Positions 25,137 through 33,081 are shown, counted from the stretch's first letter. The stretch is DNA of 34,738 bases from Promethearchaeota archaeon (GCA_018238625.1 JABCSY010000039.1:1-34738), one strand, 5' to 3'. A program made the numbers and translations. The notes: generated by a model from the sequence alone, not told the origin.

Positions 25137-25355
25137 TCATAACGCTCTATAGTGTCGGGGCTTTTTGCTAGAATTTACTCGAATTTTATCGGGCATATCA
25201 TTCACAATTCTTCTAATAACTTTGGCGAGAGCATTATGAGTCTCATAACCCATAGCACTTGCCCATTCACTGGCTGTAGAAACGCCCAATTCCTTCAATT
25301 TATCCAAACACATTTGTTCATAAGTTCTGGGAACTACTCTTTTTAATTTTAACGT
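25137..25355 (-). CDS. Short HTH-like gene, 72 codons, apparent ACG start (possible start-codon loss)
   Basis: A minus-strand frame encodes L-K-L-K-R-V-V-P-R-T-Y-E-Q-M, then CLDKLKELGVSTASEWASAM, GYETHNALAKVIRRIVND and a basic end KKPRHYRAL. It is codon-rich in charged residues and looks like a genuine winged-helix or HTH domain. An in-frame TAG lies two codons before ACG at 25355, so no standard start exists before the internal ATG at 25313 (58 codons). A gaggt ribosome-binding sequence lies 8 nt before the ACG, exactly where a start codon belongs. ACG is therefore either a rare start or a mutated ATG. The gene is convergent with the TrmJ-like gene, stops 4 nt apart. I do not recognise the family by name. 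The opposite-strand frame here is a shadow. Confidence 0.6.
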   Translation of the reverse strand, partial: TLKLKRVVPRTYEQMCLDKLKELGVSTASEWASAMGYETHNALAKVIRRIVNDMPDKIRVNSSKKPRHYRAL

Positions 25356-25761
25356 TTTTTTCTACCTCACTTTTTAGTTATCTTATTTTTTTGTTTATAG
25401 AAAATTGCGAAAATTTTTATCCCACCGCAATCTTCTTTTTTTCCACTAAATTTTCTTATCGAATAAAAGTTAGAAGAAAGGCTATTTAAAGAATGATGTT
25501 GCTCATTTGTAAACGAATACATGTTTTTTGTAATAGGATTTTAGTTGACCAATTACATTCTTTAAAGACTGATGTGGTTGATATATTGCTATAATTATAT
25601 TCTTTTTGACAAATTAGTATTTAAATTGAAGCAGACTATCAATGATTTTAACTAGCATAGGAAATATTGAAATATTAAACTATTAAACTATCTAACTATA
25701 AGTTTTTATTTTGATTAGAATAGTTTTACAAATTATACTTCAATTTGAAAGATAAAAAAAA
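25356..25761. other. 406-bp intergenic region
   Basis: No coding frame or RNA gene is apparent. It contains A/T tracts, a short tandem of aaactat units near 25676-25692, and must include the promoters of the small minus-strand gene and the helicase at 25762. The helicase ATG is preceded by gaaagataaa. Confidence 0.5.
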
Positions 25762-27903
25762 ATGTCTCAAAAAAAAAATCCAGCTGAAGAATTCGTATTT
25801 GAATTTTTTGACGACGATTACGCTGAATCTTTAGAAAAAAAAGGACCCGAGATTATCGAGAAATATAATGATATCGATTTTGAGGGCGATTTAAACGAAG
25901 AGCAGCTCGAAATAGTTAATAACATTAAAGGTCCGATGTTAATAATAGCGGGAGCAGGTTCGGGTAAGACGAGAACTATTGTTTATTCGGTCGCTAAATT
26001 ATTAGTGTCTGGAGTGAAACCTAGCGAGATAATGCTTGTCACCTTTACAAATAAAGCCGCTAAGGAAATGATTAAACGGGTAGAAATCCTCTTGGGTAAG
26101 CGTCCAAAAGGTATATGGGCTGGAACATTTCATTCCATGGGAAATCGATTTTTAAGAAAGTACGCTAAAACGCTAGGTCTTAAGCCAAACTTTACGATTA
26201 TGGACCAAACTGATTCGAAAGGCTTGATGAAACTATCGATTAATCAAGCAAATGTAAAAGAGTTTGAAGAAAGGTTTCCTAGTTCCGCAGTTGCTAAAAG
26301 TATTTTATCTTTTTCAATTAATTGTAACAAATCTATTCGCGAAGTTATACTTTGGAAATATCCGCAATTTGACAAAGATCAAATTATTACAAAATTAAAA
26401 GAAGTGTTGAACGTCTACAAAACCAAAAAAGCACGCGATAATTTAGTAGATTTTGACGACCTACTAGTTTTTTGGAATAGGCTATTAGACGAAAGGATGG
26501 TTGCTAAATCAATCGCTCAACGCATTAAATATGTGCTAGTTGACGAATACCAAGATACTAATTATATTCAAGACGAAATTATTAGCAAAATCGTAAAAGA
26601 AAATCCTAACCAAAATGTTATGGCCGTAGGAGATGACGCTCAGAGTATTTACGCGTTTCGAGGTGCTAACTTTGAAAACATTTTAAATTTTGAAAATAAA
26701 TACAAGGATTGCAAAAGATACGTTATAACTTGCAACTACAGGAGCGTCCCTCAAATTCTCGACTTGGCGAACGATTCAATAAGACATAACAAAAAGCAGC
26801 ACACGAAAAACATGAACCCCGTCCGCTCTGAGGGGGACTCCCCATTTCAGGTAAATGTAGAAGATGAATGGGAGCAAGCACGCTTTATTTCTAATCAAAT
26901 ACTAAAATTACATACTGATGATTATAAATTTTCAGAAATGGCGGTTCTTTGCCGAGCTAGTTTCCATTTATTGCAAATCGAATTAGAATTACAAGCTAAA
27001 AACATCCCATACGAAGTGAGAGCAGGAGTTGCGTTTTTTGAAAAAGCCCACATTAAAGATTTATTGGCTCATTTGCGTATTATCGAAAATCCTTACGACG
27101 AAATTGCGTGGTCGCGTGTTTTTTCTATAGTCCCTGGAATTGGGGGCGCTTCAGCAGAAAAAATATTTCTTTCAATATCAAACACCAGTAACCCCCTCGA
27201 AACATTATTGAATAAATCTTTTTTTACTTTAAAAATGAAAGGAGCTCGAATTCCAGAAAAAGGAAGGAAAAAATTAATCTTACACGCAAAAAACTTGAGG
27301 GATTTTACTTCTCAAGATGTTCCTGAAGAAATCATAAAAAGTTTAGTGAAAATTTTAGAGGATTATATTAGATCTAAATACGAAAATTGGCAAGAAAGAA
27401 TAGACGATTTGACTCAGCTTGGAGTTTACGCTCAGAAATATCCAACAATTCGGAAACTTTTAGAAACTCTTAGTCTAAATGTGTCTTCTCTTGAATCGAA
27501 ATCCATACGAATGGGCATTCAATCAGAAGACGAAAAACCGTTAGTTCTTTCTACAATCCACCGCGCTAAAGGTCTTGAATGGCGAGTAGTGTTTATTCCT
27601 ATGCTGTGCGAAGATTTCTTTCCTTCAAGTCGAGTTGTAGGAGACGCCGATGCCTACGAGGAAGAACGGAGGGTCTTTTACGTTGCCGCAACAAGAGCGA
27701 AAGACCAATTGTATATGGTATCACCCTCTATGGTTAGAACGTATAGAGGTTATCAAACGAGTAGATTATCACAATTTATAACTGAACTTAATCCAAATGT
27801 GTATCAGAAATCCTCGGTTCAATTTAAATCTACAAATGAAAAAAACAAAAGAAAAAATGCAAAATCAAATTTTACAAGCGCTTTCGACATTTATGAAAAA
27901 TAA
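25762..27903 (+). CDS. UvrD/Rep/PcrA-type superfamily 1A DNA helicase
   Basis: A 713-aa helicase with all SF1A motifs in order: Q-motif LNEEQLEIV (44-52), Walker A GAGSGKT (63-69), motif Ia TFTNKAA (94-100), Walker B VDEYQD (260-265), motif III GDDAQSIYAFRG (290-301), motif IV TCNYRS (323-328), motif V STIHRAKGLEW (597-607), and motif VI VAATRAKDQL (641-650). It unwinds DNA 3'-to-5' with ATP in repair or replication-fork rescue. The family is chiefly bacterial and patchy in archaea, so ancient transfer is possible. The N-terminal 40 residues are acidic and unlike bacterial UvrD, and the C-terminal tail is basic. It stands alone with a leader of unknown length. Codon use and A/T content resemble its neighbours. 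Confidence 0.95.
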   Translation: MSQKKNPAEEFVFEFFDDDYAESLEKKGPEIIEKYNDIDFEGDLNEEQLEIVNNIKGPMLIIAGAGSGKTRTIVYSVAKLLVSGVKPSEIMLVTFTNKAAKEMIKRVEILLGKRPKGIWAGTFHSMGNRFLRKYAKTLGLKPNFTIMDQTDSKGLMKLSINQANVKEFEERFPSSAVAKSILSFSINCNKSIREVILWKYPQFDKDQIITKLKEVLNVYKTKKARDNLVDFDDLLVFWNRLLDERMVAKSIAQRIKYVLVDEYQDTNYIQDEIISKIVKENPNQNVMAVGDDAQSIYAFRGANFENILNFENKYKDCKRYVITCNYRSVPQILDLANDSIRHNKKQHTKNMNPVRSEGDSPFQVNVEDEWEQARFISNQILKLHTDDYKFSEMAVLCRASFHLLQIELELQAKNIPYEVRAGVAFFEKAHIKDLLAHLRIIENPYDEIAWSRVFSIVPGIGGASAEKIFLSISNTSNPLETLLNKSFFTLKMKGARIPEKGRKKLILHAKNLRDFTSQDVPEEIIKSLVKILEDYIRSKYENWQERIDDLTQLGVYAQKYPTIRKLLETLSLNVSSLESKSIRMGIQSEDEKPLVLSTIHRAKGLEWRVVFIPMLCEDFFPSSRVVGDADAYEEERRVFYVAATRAKDQLYMVSPSMVRTYRGYQTSRLSQFITELNPNVYQKSSVQFKSTNEKNKRKNAKSNFTSAFDIYEK

Positions 27904-28105
27904 ACCCCTTCTTAAAAAATCTTAAAAACCTCAAAGCCTTTTGCGCTAAATTCTTGTCAGGTTTCTAATAATACCTAATTTGGCATTAATTATAAAAAAT
28001 ACTTTTATTTAGCTCAAATAAAGCCTTATTACAAGAAACATGTATTCGTACCATATCTTACTGTAATCGTATCTGCAAAATCCGTGAGTATATTTAAAAT
28101 AAAAA

Positions 28106-28116
28106 GATATATATAG
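28106..28116 (+). promoter_or_regulatory. TATA box at leaderless spacing before the winged-helix gene
   Basis: gatatatatag is centred about 28 nt before the ATG at 28139. Transcription would begin within a few bases of the start codon, the pattern of leaderless archaeal mRNAs; no Shine-Dalgarno sequence is seen. Confidence 0.5.
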
Positions 28117-28138
28117 CCTATTATAGTATTTTTAATTA

Positions 28139-28603
28139 ATGTCTCAATCGTATAAAGATTTTTTAAAAAAATATAATATTGACGATTTTAAAACGAAATT
28201 ACAGCTTACTGGACGCACAAAAATAGATTTCTATAACGATATTGACAAATTATTAAGGAGCATGTGCACAATTTTCGATAAACTATCAAATATTGCGCCG
28301 ATGAGGGGCGCACAGGTATTAATGGGGTTAGCAAAATTGCATGGAACTAACAACGTTATAAATAAAACGGATGTCAAAAATTGTCTAAATATTGATAGAT
28401 TAGAGAAATTAAAATATGCTTTTGATTATTTGGAAAAAGCCGGTTATATTACGATTGAGAAAAAAACAGAAAAATTTCATATTGTAAAATTAAACGAAGA
28501 AGATAATCCAGACTTGACAGTATTTAAGGAGATCGTTCAGAAATACTGGAAATCCCCTCAAGAAGAAGTAAAACAAGCGAAGAAGTGGAGTGAAGAAAAA
28601 TGA
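28139..28603 (+). CDS. Winged-helix-like protein, first gene of a two-gene unit
   Basis: A 154-aa soluble protein. Residues 52-118 fit a winged-helix pattern: a helix (GAQVLMGLAKLHG), a helix-turn-helix (INKTDVKNCLNIDRLEKLKYAFDYLEKAGYI), then a two-strand wing (ITIEKKTEKFHIVKL). The rest is helical and charged. It probably acts as a transcription regulator or a DNA/RNA-binding adaptor. Its stop overlaps the ATG of the next gene (ATGA at 28600-28603), so the two are translationally coupled and almost certainly work together. The exact family is not recognised, and the winged helix could instead serve protein contacts. Confidence 0.72.
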   Translation: MSQSYKDFLKKYNIDDFKTKLQLTGRTKIDFYNDIDKLLRSMCTIFDKLSNIAPMRGAQVLMGLAKLHGTNNVINKTDVKNCLNIDRLEKLKYAFDYLEKAGYITIEKKTEKFHIVKLNEEDNPDLTVFKEIVQKYWKSPQEEVKQAKKWSEEK

Positions 28604-29601
28604 GAAATTCTTTGAAAAGCGTAGTAGAGCTGAATTTTGAGGATGAACAAGGTTTTAAAGATTCCATAAAGACAATAAGATCAGAATACATTAAAAAAGC
28701 GCTAAAATCTATTGTATATATTGCTATAGTTTTATCCGTGGCGCTTAGTTATTTACTCTACTGTTATTTACCCTATATCGAGAGTAATTCTTTTAATAAT
28801 CTACTAGCTTACGAAAGTTTTAGTTTAGAAGGAAATATATTTCCATTGAATTTAACTTTAAGTTGGACGCTTTTTAGTACGTGTATTTTCTTAGTTGTAT
28901 ATTATATTCGATTAACTCAAGTAAAATTTACACCTTCTCTAATTAAGTATATCGAACGAGAAACTAAATATGCGGGATTTGAATTTACAAAGAAAATTGA
29001 AAGCGTGGGATTATTTATGATTCTAACAGCAATTTCTATCGCAATTTTATTTTATATTGATACTAAACTTATACAATTTAATGGTTCTTTTTTGAGTATT
29101 ATCTTTCAACATAGCTTTTTCGTCTATTTATTAGTAAATTTAATTCTCCCTATCATTTTCATATTTAAAAACGATAAATTTGCTATAAAAATAAAGGATA
29201 ATGTTTTCGTTCTTTGTAATCTACATTATAATTTTCGGAAAAATAAGGAATACGATCCAAATTTATTAGGAATAATTCTAACTTCAAATCGTTTGTGTTC
29301 TAAATTTGATAAATCAGGAAAATATATATATTCTAAAATATCAGGAAACCGTTGGCTGATTAGAAACGAGCCTTCCACCATATCACCATTCCTTCGTTTT
29401 GAAGAATACTCCGTCCCATTTAACTTCCAAAAGCAATTTCTAAACATTGTGTTAGCACTTAACGAATGGGAAAATAATTATATTTCAAATCTCGTTTCAT
29501 TGAATTATTATTTTTCAAACACAGTTCTAAATTATAAATATGGGACGAAACAAGATGAAAATCCAAACCAACTTATCTATTTGAAGTTCTTAAATCAATA
29601 A
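28600..29601 (+). CDS. Four-span membrane protein coupled to the winged-helix gene
   Basis: A 333-aa protein of unrecognised family. The first 33 residues are polar and probably cytoplasmic. Membrane helices follow at about 36-58, 81-103, 136-155 and 166-190, then a soluble C-terminal domain of about 140 residues (strands around 202-212 and 222-256, helices around 278-312). The ATG overlaps the preceding stop as ATGA, implying coupled translation with the winged-helix protein. A membrane sensor with a cytoplasmic DNA-binding partner is a reasonable hypothesis but is not shown by any motif. It ends with 68 bp before the convergent gene at 29670. Confidence 0.72.
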   Translation: MRNSLKSVVELNFEDEQGFKDSIKTIRSEYIKKALKSIVYIAIVLSVALSYLLYCYLPYIESNSFNNLLAYESFSLEGNIFPLNLTLSWTLFSTCIFLVVYYIRLTQVKFTPSLIKYIERETKYAGFEFTKKIESVGLFMILTAISIAILFYIDTKLIQFNGSFLSIIFQHSFFVYLLVNLILPIIFIFKNDKFAIKIKDNVFVLCNLHYNFRKNKEYDPNLLGIILTSNRLCSKFDKSGKYIYSKISGNRWLIRNEPSTISPFLRFEEYSVPFNFQKQFLNIVLALNEWENNYISNLVSLNYYFSNTVLNYKYGTKQDENPNQLIYLKFLNQ

Positions 29602-29669
29602 CACTATTTTTTCTGTAAAGAATTATACAAAAAGTTATGAAGAGTAAAATTATTGATGTATAATTAGAA

Positions 29670-30320
29670 TTAAATAAAATATTTTTGTTGTAGAACTGCA
29701 TACTCGTTATAATCTGTAAACTCTTCATCAACAAGCGTAGCAACTATTTCGTACAATTGTCGGAAAAGCTCTTCAGGAAAAGCTTTGTGCTCAAATGTAA
29801 TGTCACAAACTAACTCTTCTGTTAATATTTGTGAATTAATTGGCCGATTATACAGTAAAAATTTCATCATGGAAGCCTCGATTTTGGATTTTACAATATT
29901 TTTAATCATATTTAAGCTTAAATCTCGCTTAGGGTCGATAAAATAAGGAAAATTCATATCATCTAAAATTTTAATGTACCCTAAAGTAGAGGTTATTTTA
30001 TCAACGCAATATTCTAACGAGCTCATTTGAAGGGAAAACTTATCGCAAAAACCCTTTTTCTTATCGTGGGCAGGAAACGCAAACGGATGTCTTGTAACGA
30101 TATAATAAGCGGCTATGAAAAATTTATATAGATTATGGGGTATTTTTTCTTTAATTCTTAGATATCTATAGATTAATGAGACCGTGTCAAGAATGAAATC
30201 TTGATTGATGTCAAATCTTTTTAAGAATTCTTCTCCGTCCTTAATTAAATCAACTGTTATTCTATCTTTCGTGTTTATTATTTCATAATTAGCAGGATAT
30301 AATTCTAACATTTCACACAC
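29670..30320 (-). CDS. Unrecognised 216-aa helical protein, possibly with a TFIIB-like cyclin fold
   Basis: Almost entirely helical. The segment from 38 to 132 follows the layout of a cyclin repeat of archaeal TFB/TFIIB. A helix with IYRYLRIKEKIP comes first, then one with FFIAAYYIVTR, then a loop, SLQMSSLEYCVDKITSTLG, and finally DDMNFPYFIDPKRD, which parallels the closing Y-I-P-R region. No zinc ribbon is present, so it is not a complete TFB. The frame opens with GTG at 30320; ATG at 30311 (MLELYPANYE) is an equal alternative. It is divergent from the ribbon-helix-helix operon, sharing a promoter region with two palindromes, and may be controlled by that regulator. The fold call rests on pattern alone. 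Confidence 0.6.
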   Translation of the reverse strand: MCEMLELYPANYEIINTKDRITVDLIKDGEEFLKRFDINQDFILDTVSLIYRYLRIKEKIPHNLYKFFIAAYYIVTRHPFAFPAHDKKKGFCDKFSLQMSSLEYCVDKITSTLGYIKILDDMNFPYFIDPKRDLSLNMIKNIVKSKIEASMMKFLLYNRPINSQILTEELVCDITFEHKAFPEELFRQLYEIVATLVDEEFTDYNEYAVLQQKYFI

Positions 30321-30404
30321 GCAACCTTAACATTTACATTTTTTTCAAAGAAATATCTAAATATCACTTCGATAATATACAAATAACACTTGAATTATTT
30401 AAAT

Positions 30405-30423
30405 GTGATGCAACTTGCATCAC
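30405..30423. promoter_or_regulatory. Perfect 19-bp palindrome, candidate operator
   Basis: gtgatgcaacttgcatcac: arms of nine perfectly complementary bases around one base. It sits just upstream of the plus-strand TATA box at 30441 and between two divergent genes. The 11-bp sequence atcacttcgat, which overlaps its right edge at 30419-30429, recurs at 30363-30373. Among the higher-G+C spots in an otherwise A/T-rich gap. Confidence 0.7.
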
Positions 30424-30440
30424 TTCGATGCATTTTTCAC

Positions 30441-30453
30441 AATATTTAAATAT
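30441..30453 (+). promoter_or_regulatory. TATA box for the ribbon-helix-helix operon
   Basis: aatatttaaatat. A transcription start some 25 nt downstream would fall in or beside the second palindrome at 30470-30490, before the start of the regulator gene (TTG 30500 or ATG 30515). Confidence 0.45.
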
Positions 30454-30469
30454 GAAAACTTTTTCTTAC

Positions 30470-30490
30470 AAATTATACTTTGTATAATTT
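30470..30490. promoter_or_regulatory. Perfect 9-bp inverted repeat at the predicted transcription start
   Basis: Arms aaattatac and gtataattt around ttt. It overlies the expected start of the ribbon-helix-helix operon and lies only 10-25 bp before the regulator's coding region, a classic position for an autoregulatory operator. It could also form an mRNA hairpin. Confidence 0.6.
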
Positions 30491-30499
30491 TCGACAATA

Positions 30500-30964
30500 T
30501 TGAGATCAAAAGGTATGACGCCCGACAATAGTGAAACTAGTAAAAAGCGAATAACAGTTAATTTAGAAAATATTGACTATCAAATAATTGATGCGTTAGA
30601 GGGCGTTATTGCTAATTCTAAAGCCGCAGTCATTTATCAAATGATAAAAGAATGGATAAACCAAAATTCGGATCGGATAATGAACACATGGGAAATAGAC
30701 TTAGCTGGTATTAGGAGACAAGTAATAGCCGAAACTAAAGGTTTATCGATTAAAAAGGATTTAAAGGATTTAGATAAAGAGATAATTAATCAATTACCTG
30801 AACTTTTTGAAACAATATCGAGCATTAAAGCAATAGAATTAGCTGAAATTCTCGAAATTAATCAAAAAACGCTTCAAAGGGTAATATTCGGGCATAGAAA
30901 CGAACTTTTAAAGTTAGGTTTAAACTTAAAATATGAAGATGGTTTGATAACCAAAAAAGAATAA
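30500..30964 (+). CDS. Ribbon-helix-helix (CopG-like) DNA-binding protein with C-terminal helical/HTH-like part
   Basis: A 154-aa protein. Residues 16-56 fit the ribbon-helix-helix fold: strand RITVNL (17-22), helix IDYQIIDALEGVI, turn, and second helix KAAVIYQMIKEWI. This fold binds palindromic DNA as a dimer. Residues 65-100 are a charged helical linker, and 108-142 (IELAEILEINQKTLQRVIFG) resemble a second helix-turn-helix. TTG at 30500 opens the frame, but ATG at 30515 may be the true start; the RHH domain is complete either way. Two perfect palindromes lie just upstream, so autoregulation is likely. It heads a tight run with two small genes (gaps of 27 and 23 nt), the arrangement of a regulator plus small effectors. 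Confidence 0.75.
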   Translation: MRSKGMTPDNSETSKKRITVNLENIDYQIIDALEGVIANSKAAVIYQMIKEWINQNSDRIMNTWEIDLAGIRRQVIAETKGLSIKKDLKDLDKEIINQLPELFETISSIKAIELAEILEINQKTLQRVIFGHRNELLKLGLNLKYEDGLITKKE

Positions 30965-30991
30965 AACTAAATAAAAAGAGGGATGTATTAA

Positions 30992-31180
30992 TTGAATTCT
31001 AAAAAAATTATTTACCAAGGATTTAAGAATAACAATCACAATGTAATGAAAATATCGCTTAATAATATTGACATCTATTCTGGGGAGGAAACTATACGAT
31101 TTAATAACCGACATCCCATTTACAAAACCTTAATGAAATTAGAGTTTGAAGACATTCTTCGGAGCTTTCTAAGAAAATAA
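30992..31180 (+). CDS. Small 62-aa protein in the ribbon-helix-helix operon
   Basis: TTG start at 30992 with a clear gaggg ribosome-binding sequence 8 nt upstream. Family not recognised. The strand-rich N-terminus (KIIYQGFKNNNHNVMKISL) and a helical C-terminus (LMKLEFEDILRSFLRK) suggest a compact folded or partner-binding protein. It sits 27 nt after the regulator gene and 23 nt before the next gene. Confidence 0.55.
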   Translation: MNSKKIIYQGFKNNNHNVMKISLNNIDIYSGEETIRFNNRHPIYKTLMKLEFEDILRSFLRK

Positions 31181-31203
31181 TTATTAATTAAGGGAAGTCT
31201 AAA

Positions 31204-31422
31204 ATGAGCACTGAAAATATTAGAAAAGCAATTCTTAAAAGATTAGAAGAAATCTACAAGGCAGATTCAGAATTTCAATATAATCTTTCGAAAGTTGTAA
31301 TACCCTTTTCTGAATTCTTTAAAAAACCAAATTTAGTTGGCGACGAGAAAGAATCTTCAAGTGAAAGTAAAGAAGAATACAAGAAGCTATTAATGCAAGA
31401 GCTTCAAGTCAATTTGAAGTAA
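31204..31422 (+). CDS. Small 72-aa helical protein, third gene of the ribbon-helix-helix operon
   Basis: ATG with gggaag about 6 nt upstream, a strong ribosome-binding site. Residues 1-40 are amphipathic (IRKAILKRLEEIYKADSEF), followed by a polar Ser/Glu stretch (ESSSESKEEY) and a final helix. No family is recognised. The position points to a job with the upstream regulator and the 62-aa protein. Confidence 0.6.
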   Translation: MSTENIRKAILKRLEEIYKADSEFQYNLSKVVIPFSEFFKKPNLVGDEKESSSESKEEYKKLLMQELQVNLK

Positions 31423-31630
31423 GTTAATTTTATTATATTGTTTTAAAACATTATAAAAAGAAGATTTCCTATTCATCGGGGATCTTTTCAAATCAATAAG
31501 AGCACGCTCAAATCATAAAAAAAAATATAGGTTCATTCTTATCTAAAAATTTAAAAAATCGTTATTTAATTATTATTTAATAATAAATACGAATTTTAAA
31601 ATTGTAATTAAATGATTTGAAGGTAATTTT

Positions 31631-32005
31631 ATGGCGAATGAAGAAGAAGAAGGGCAAGATAATGGTTACGCGTTAGATAAGGCAGAGTTAGAATTATTTC
31701 ACGAAGTGCTTTTCAAACGAATAATGGACGTGATGGATAAGCCAGAAGTCGATACAAATCCATTCGAGGAAATGATAAAGATTTTAAGCAGATTAAGCGA
31801 AATCTTTAGCTTTAAAAGCATGATTTCTATAATTCCTGAATTAGTAGCATATGCAGTAAGATATGGTATGATGGTAGAAGAAGCTTACGATAAAAACCCT
31901 ACTAGATTGAAGGAAGACGAACAAGGCTATAACGCAGAGAAGGAAGAAAAGAAGAGAAGGTCCTTAATAAAAAAGGATTTAGACAAACTTAGCCTATACC
32001 TATGA
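31631..32005 (+). CDS. Unrecognised 124-aa acidic helical protein
   Basis: ATG at 31631 after gaaggtaatttt, which provides a ribosome-binding sequence. The N-terminus is strongly acidic (NEEEEGQD). Residues 15-60 are amphipathic helix, and residues 60-85 are the most hydrophobic helix (FKSMISIIPELVAYAVRYG) but too polar for a clear membrane span. The C-terminus is Lys/Arg/Glu-rich. No family is recognised. The gene is separated from the small-gene operon by 208 nt of A/T-rich sequence and probably has its own promoter. Function unknown. Confidence 0.65.
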   Translation: MANEEEEGQDNGYALDKAELELFHEVLFKRIMDVMDKPEVDTNPFEEMIKILSRLSEIFSFKSMISIIPELVAYAVRYGMMVEEAYDKNPTRLKEDEQGYNAEKEEKKRRSLIKKDLDKLSLYL

Positions 32006-32178
32006 CTTATTCAGACTTATAGCTTATAGTTATAAACTAATAATTTATAATTTTTTATCTCTCTATACTTGTTCAATTTTATGCAGACTAAAAGTAACAT
32101 TTATTATTTAGTGTAGCCTAAAAGTATATTAAAACTAAGTGAATTTTTAAATTTTAATTATAATTTAGTAAGAAATCC

Positions 32179-33081
32179 GTGAAAATTTTTATGAAAGAAC
32201 TACAAACTGAAGGTCTCACTTTTTATATAGTAGATGTCTTTGCTGAATATAGATACTCGGGAAACCAGCTAGCAGTAGTTATTAGTGGAAATAAGCTCTC
32301 GGATGAAGAGATGCAATTAATAGCTAAAGAAATGAACTTTTCAGAAACAAGCTTTATTACGTCCGTCGAAAATTACGACGTTAGGATATTCACTCCTAAA
32401 GTAGAGCTACCATTCGCTGGACACCCCACGATTGGAACGGCATATGTATTGCAGCAAGAATTTATAAAATCGAAAACAAAAACGCTTTCTTTAAACTTAA
32501 AGATTGGTCAAATTGCCATATTATTTAAATACAAAGGGGAGATTACTTCTGAGATTTGGATGGAACACAAGGAGCCAACATTCAACGGTTTTTTCGCTCC
32601 CGATTTAGTAGCGAGCGTTTTGAACATAAATGAAAGCGATATTGACGGAAGATTTAGAATTCAAGGCGTTTCTACTGGGGTTCCTACGATCATTGTGCCT
32701 TTAAAGTCGTTAGATGCCGTAAAACGCGTAAAAATTGATCTCGAAAAGTATTACGCTTTAATCGAAAATACTCAAGCTAAGACCATCTTGGTATTTTGTC
32801 CCGAAACTTATAACAAAAAAAACGATTTAAATGTTCGGTACTTTGCTGATTTTTACGGTGTTCCAGAGGACCCCGCAACAGGCTCTTCAAACGGTTGTTT
32901 GGCCGCCTATTTGGTAAAACACGAATATTTTGGCAAGAAAAGGATTGATATACGCGTCGAGCAAGGCTATGAAATAGGGAGAGAATCTCTACTTCTATTA
33001 AGAGCTGAAGAAAAGGAAGGAAAATATTTTGTAGCCGTAGGCGGTAAAGCTATAATAGTAGCTAAAGGAAAATTAATGTGA
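32179..33081 (+). CDS. PhzF-family isomerase/epimerase-like enzyme
   Basis: A 300-aa member of the PhzF/diaminopimelate-epimerase fold. The N-terminal half carries SGNQLAVV, with the putative catalytic Glu56 in NFSETSFI. The family signature PFAGHPTIG follows at 78-86, and the C-terminal half has DPATGSSNG at 231-239. These bind the substrate carboxylate in PhzF. Such enzymes catalyse proton shifts or isomerisations on small acids; many are of unknown substrate, and there are no phenazine genes here. The length is ordinary for the family. GTG at 32179 opens the frame; ATG four codons later (32191) is an alternative. It is convergent with the transporter at 33211. Confidence 0.92.
   Translation: MKIFMKELQTEGLTFYIVDVFAEYRYSGNQLAVVISGNKLSDEEMQLIAKEMNFSETSFITSVENYDVRIFTPKVELPFAGHPTIGTAYVLQQEFIKSKTKTLSLNLKIGQIAILFKYKGEITSEIWMEHKEPTFNGFFAPDLVASVLNINESDIDGRFRIQGVSTGVPTIIVPLKSLDAVKRVKIDLEKYYALIENTQAKTILVFCPETYNKKNDLNVRYFADFYGVPEDPATGSSNGCLAAYLVKHEYFGKKRIDIRVEQGYEIGRESLLLLRAEEKEGKYFVAVGGKAIIVAKGKLM

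Noticed and set aside
25152..25346. Plus-strand frame of 64 codons with two cysteines
   Set aside because: Shadow of the better minus-strand HTH-like gene at 25137-25355, whose codon pattern and end sequence look genuinely coding.
25676..25692. Short aaactat tandem run as a CRISPR or satellite remnant
   Set aside because: Only two or three imperfect units in A/T-rich sequence, with no spacer structure.
31423..31630. Possible small RNA with weak gaagat...atcttttc pairing near 31461-31490
   Set aside because: Pairing is short and broken, and no promoter or conserved structure is visible.
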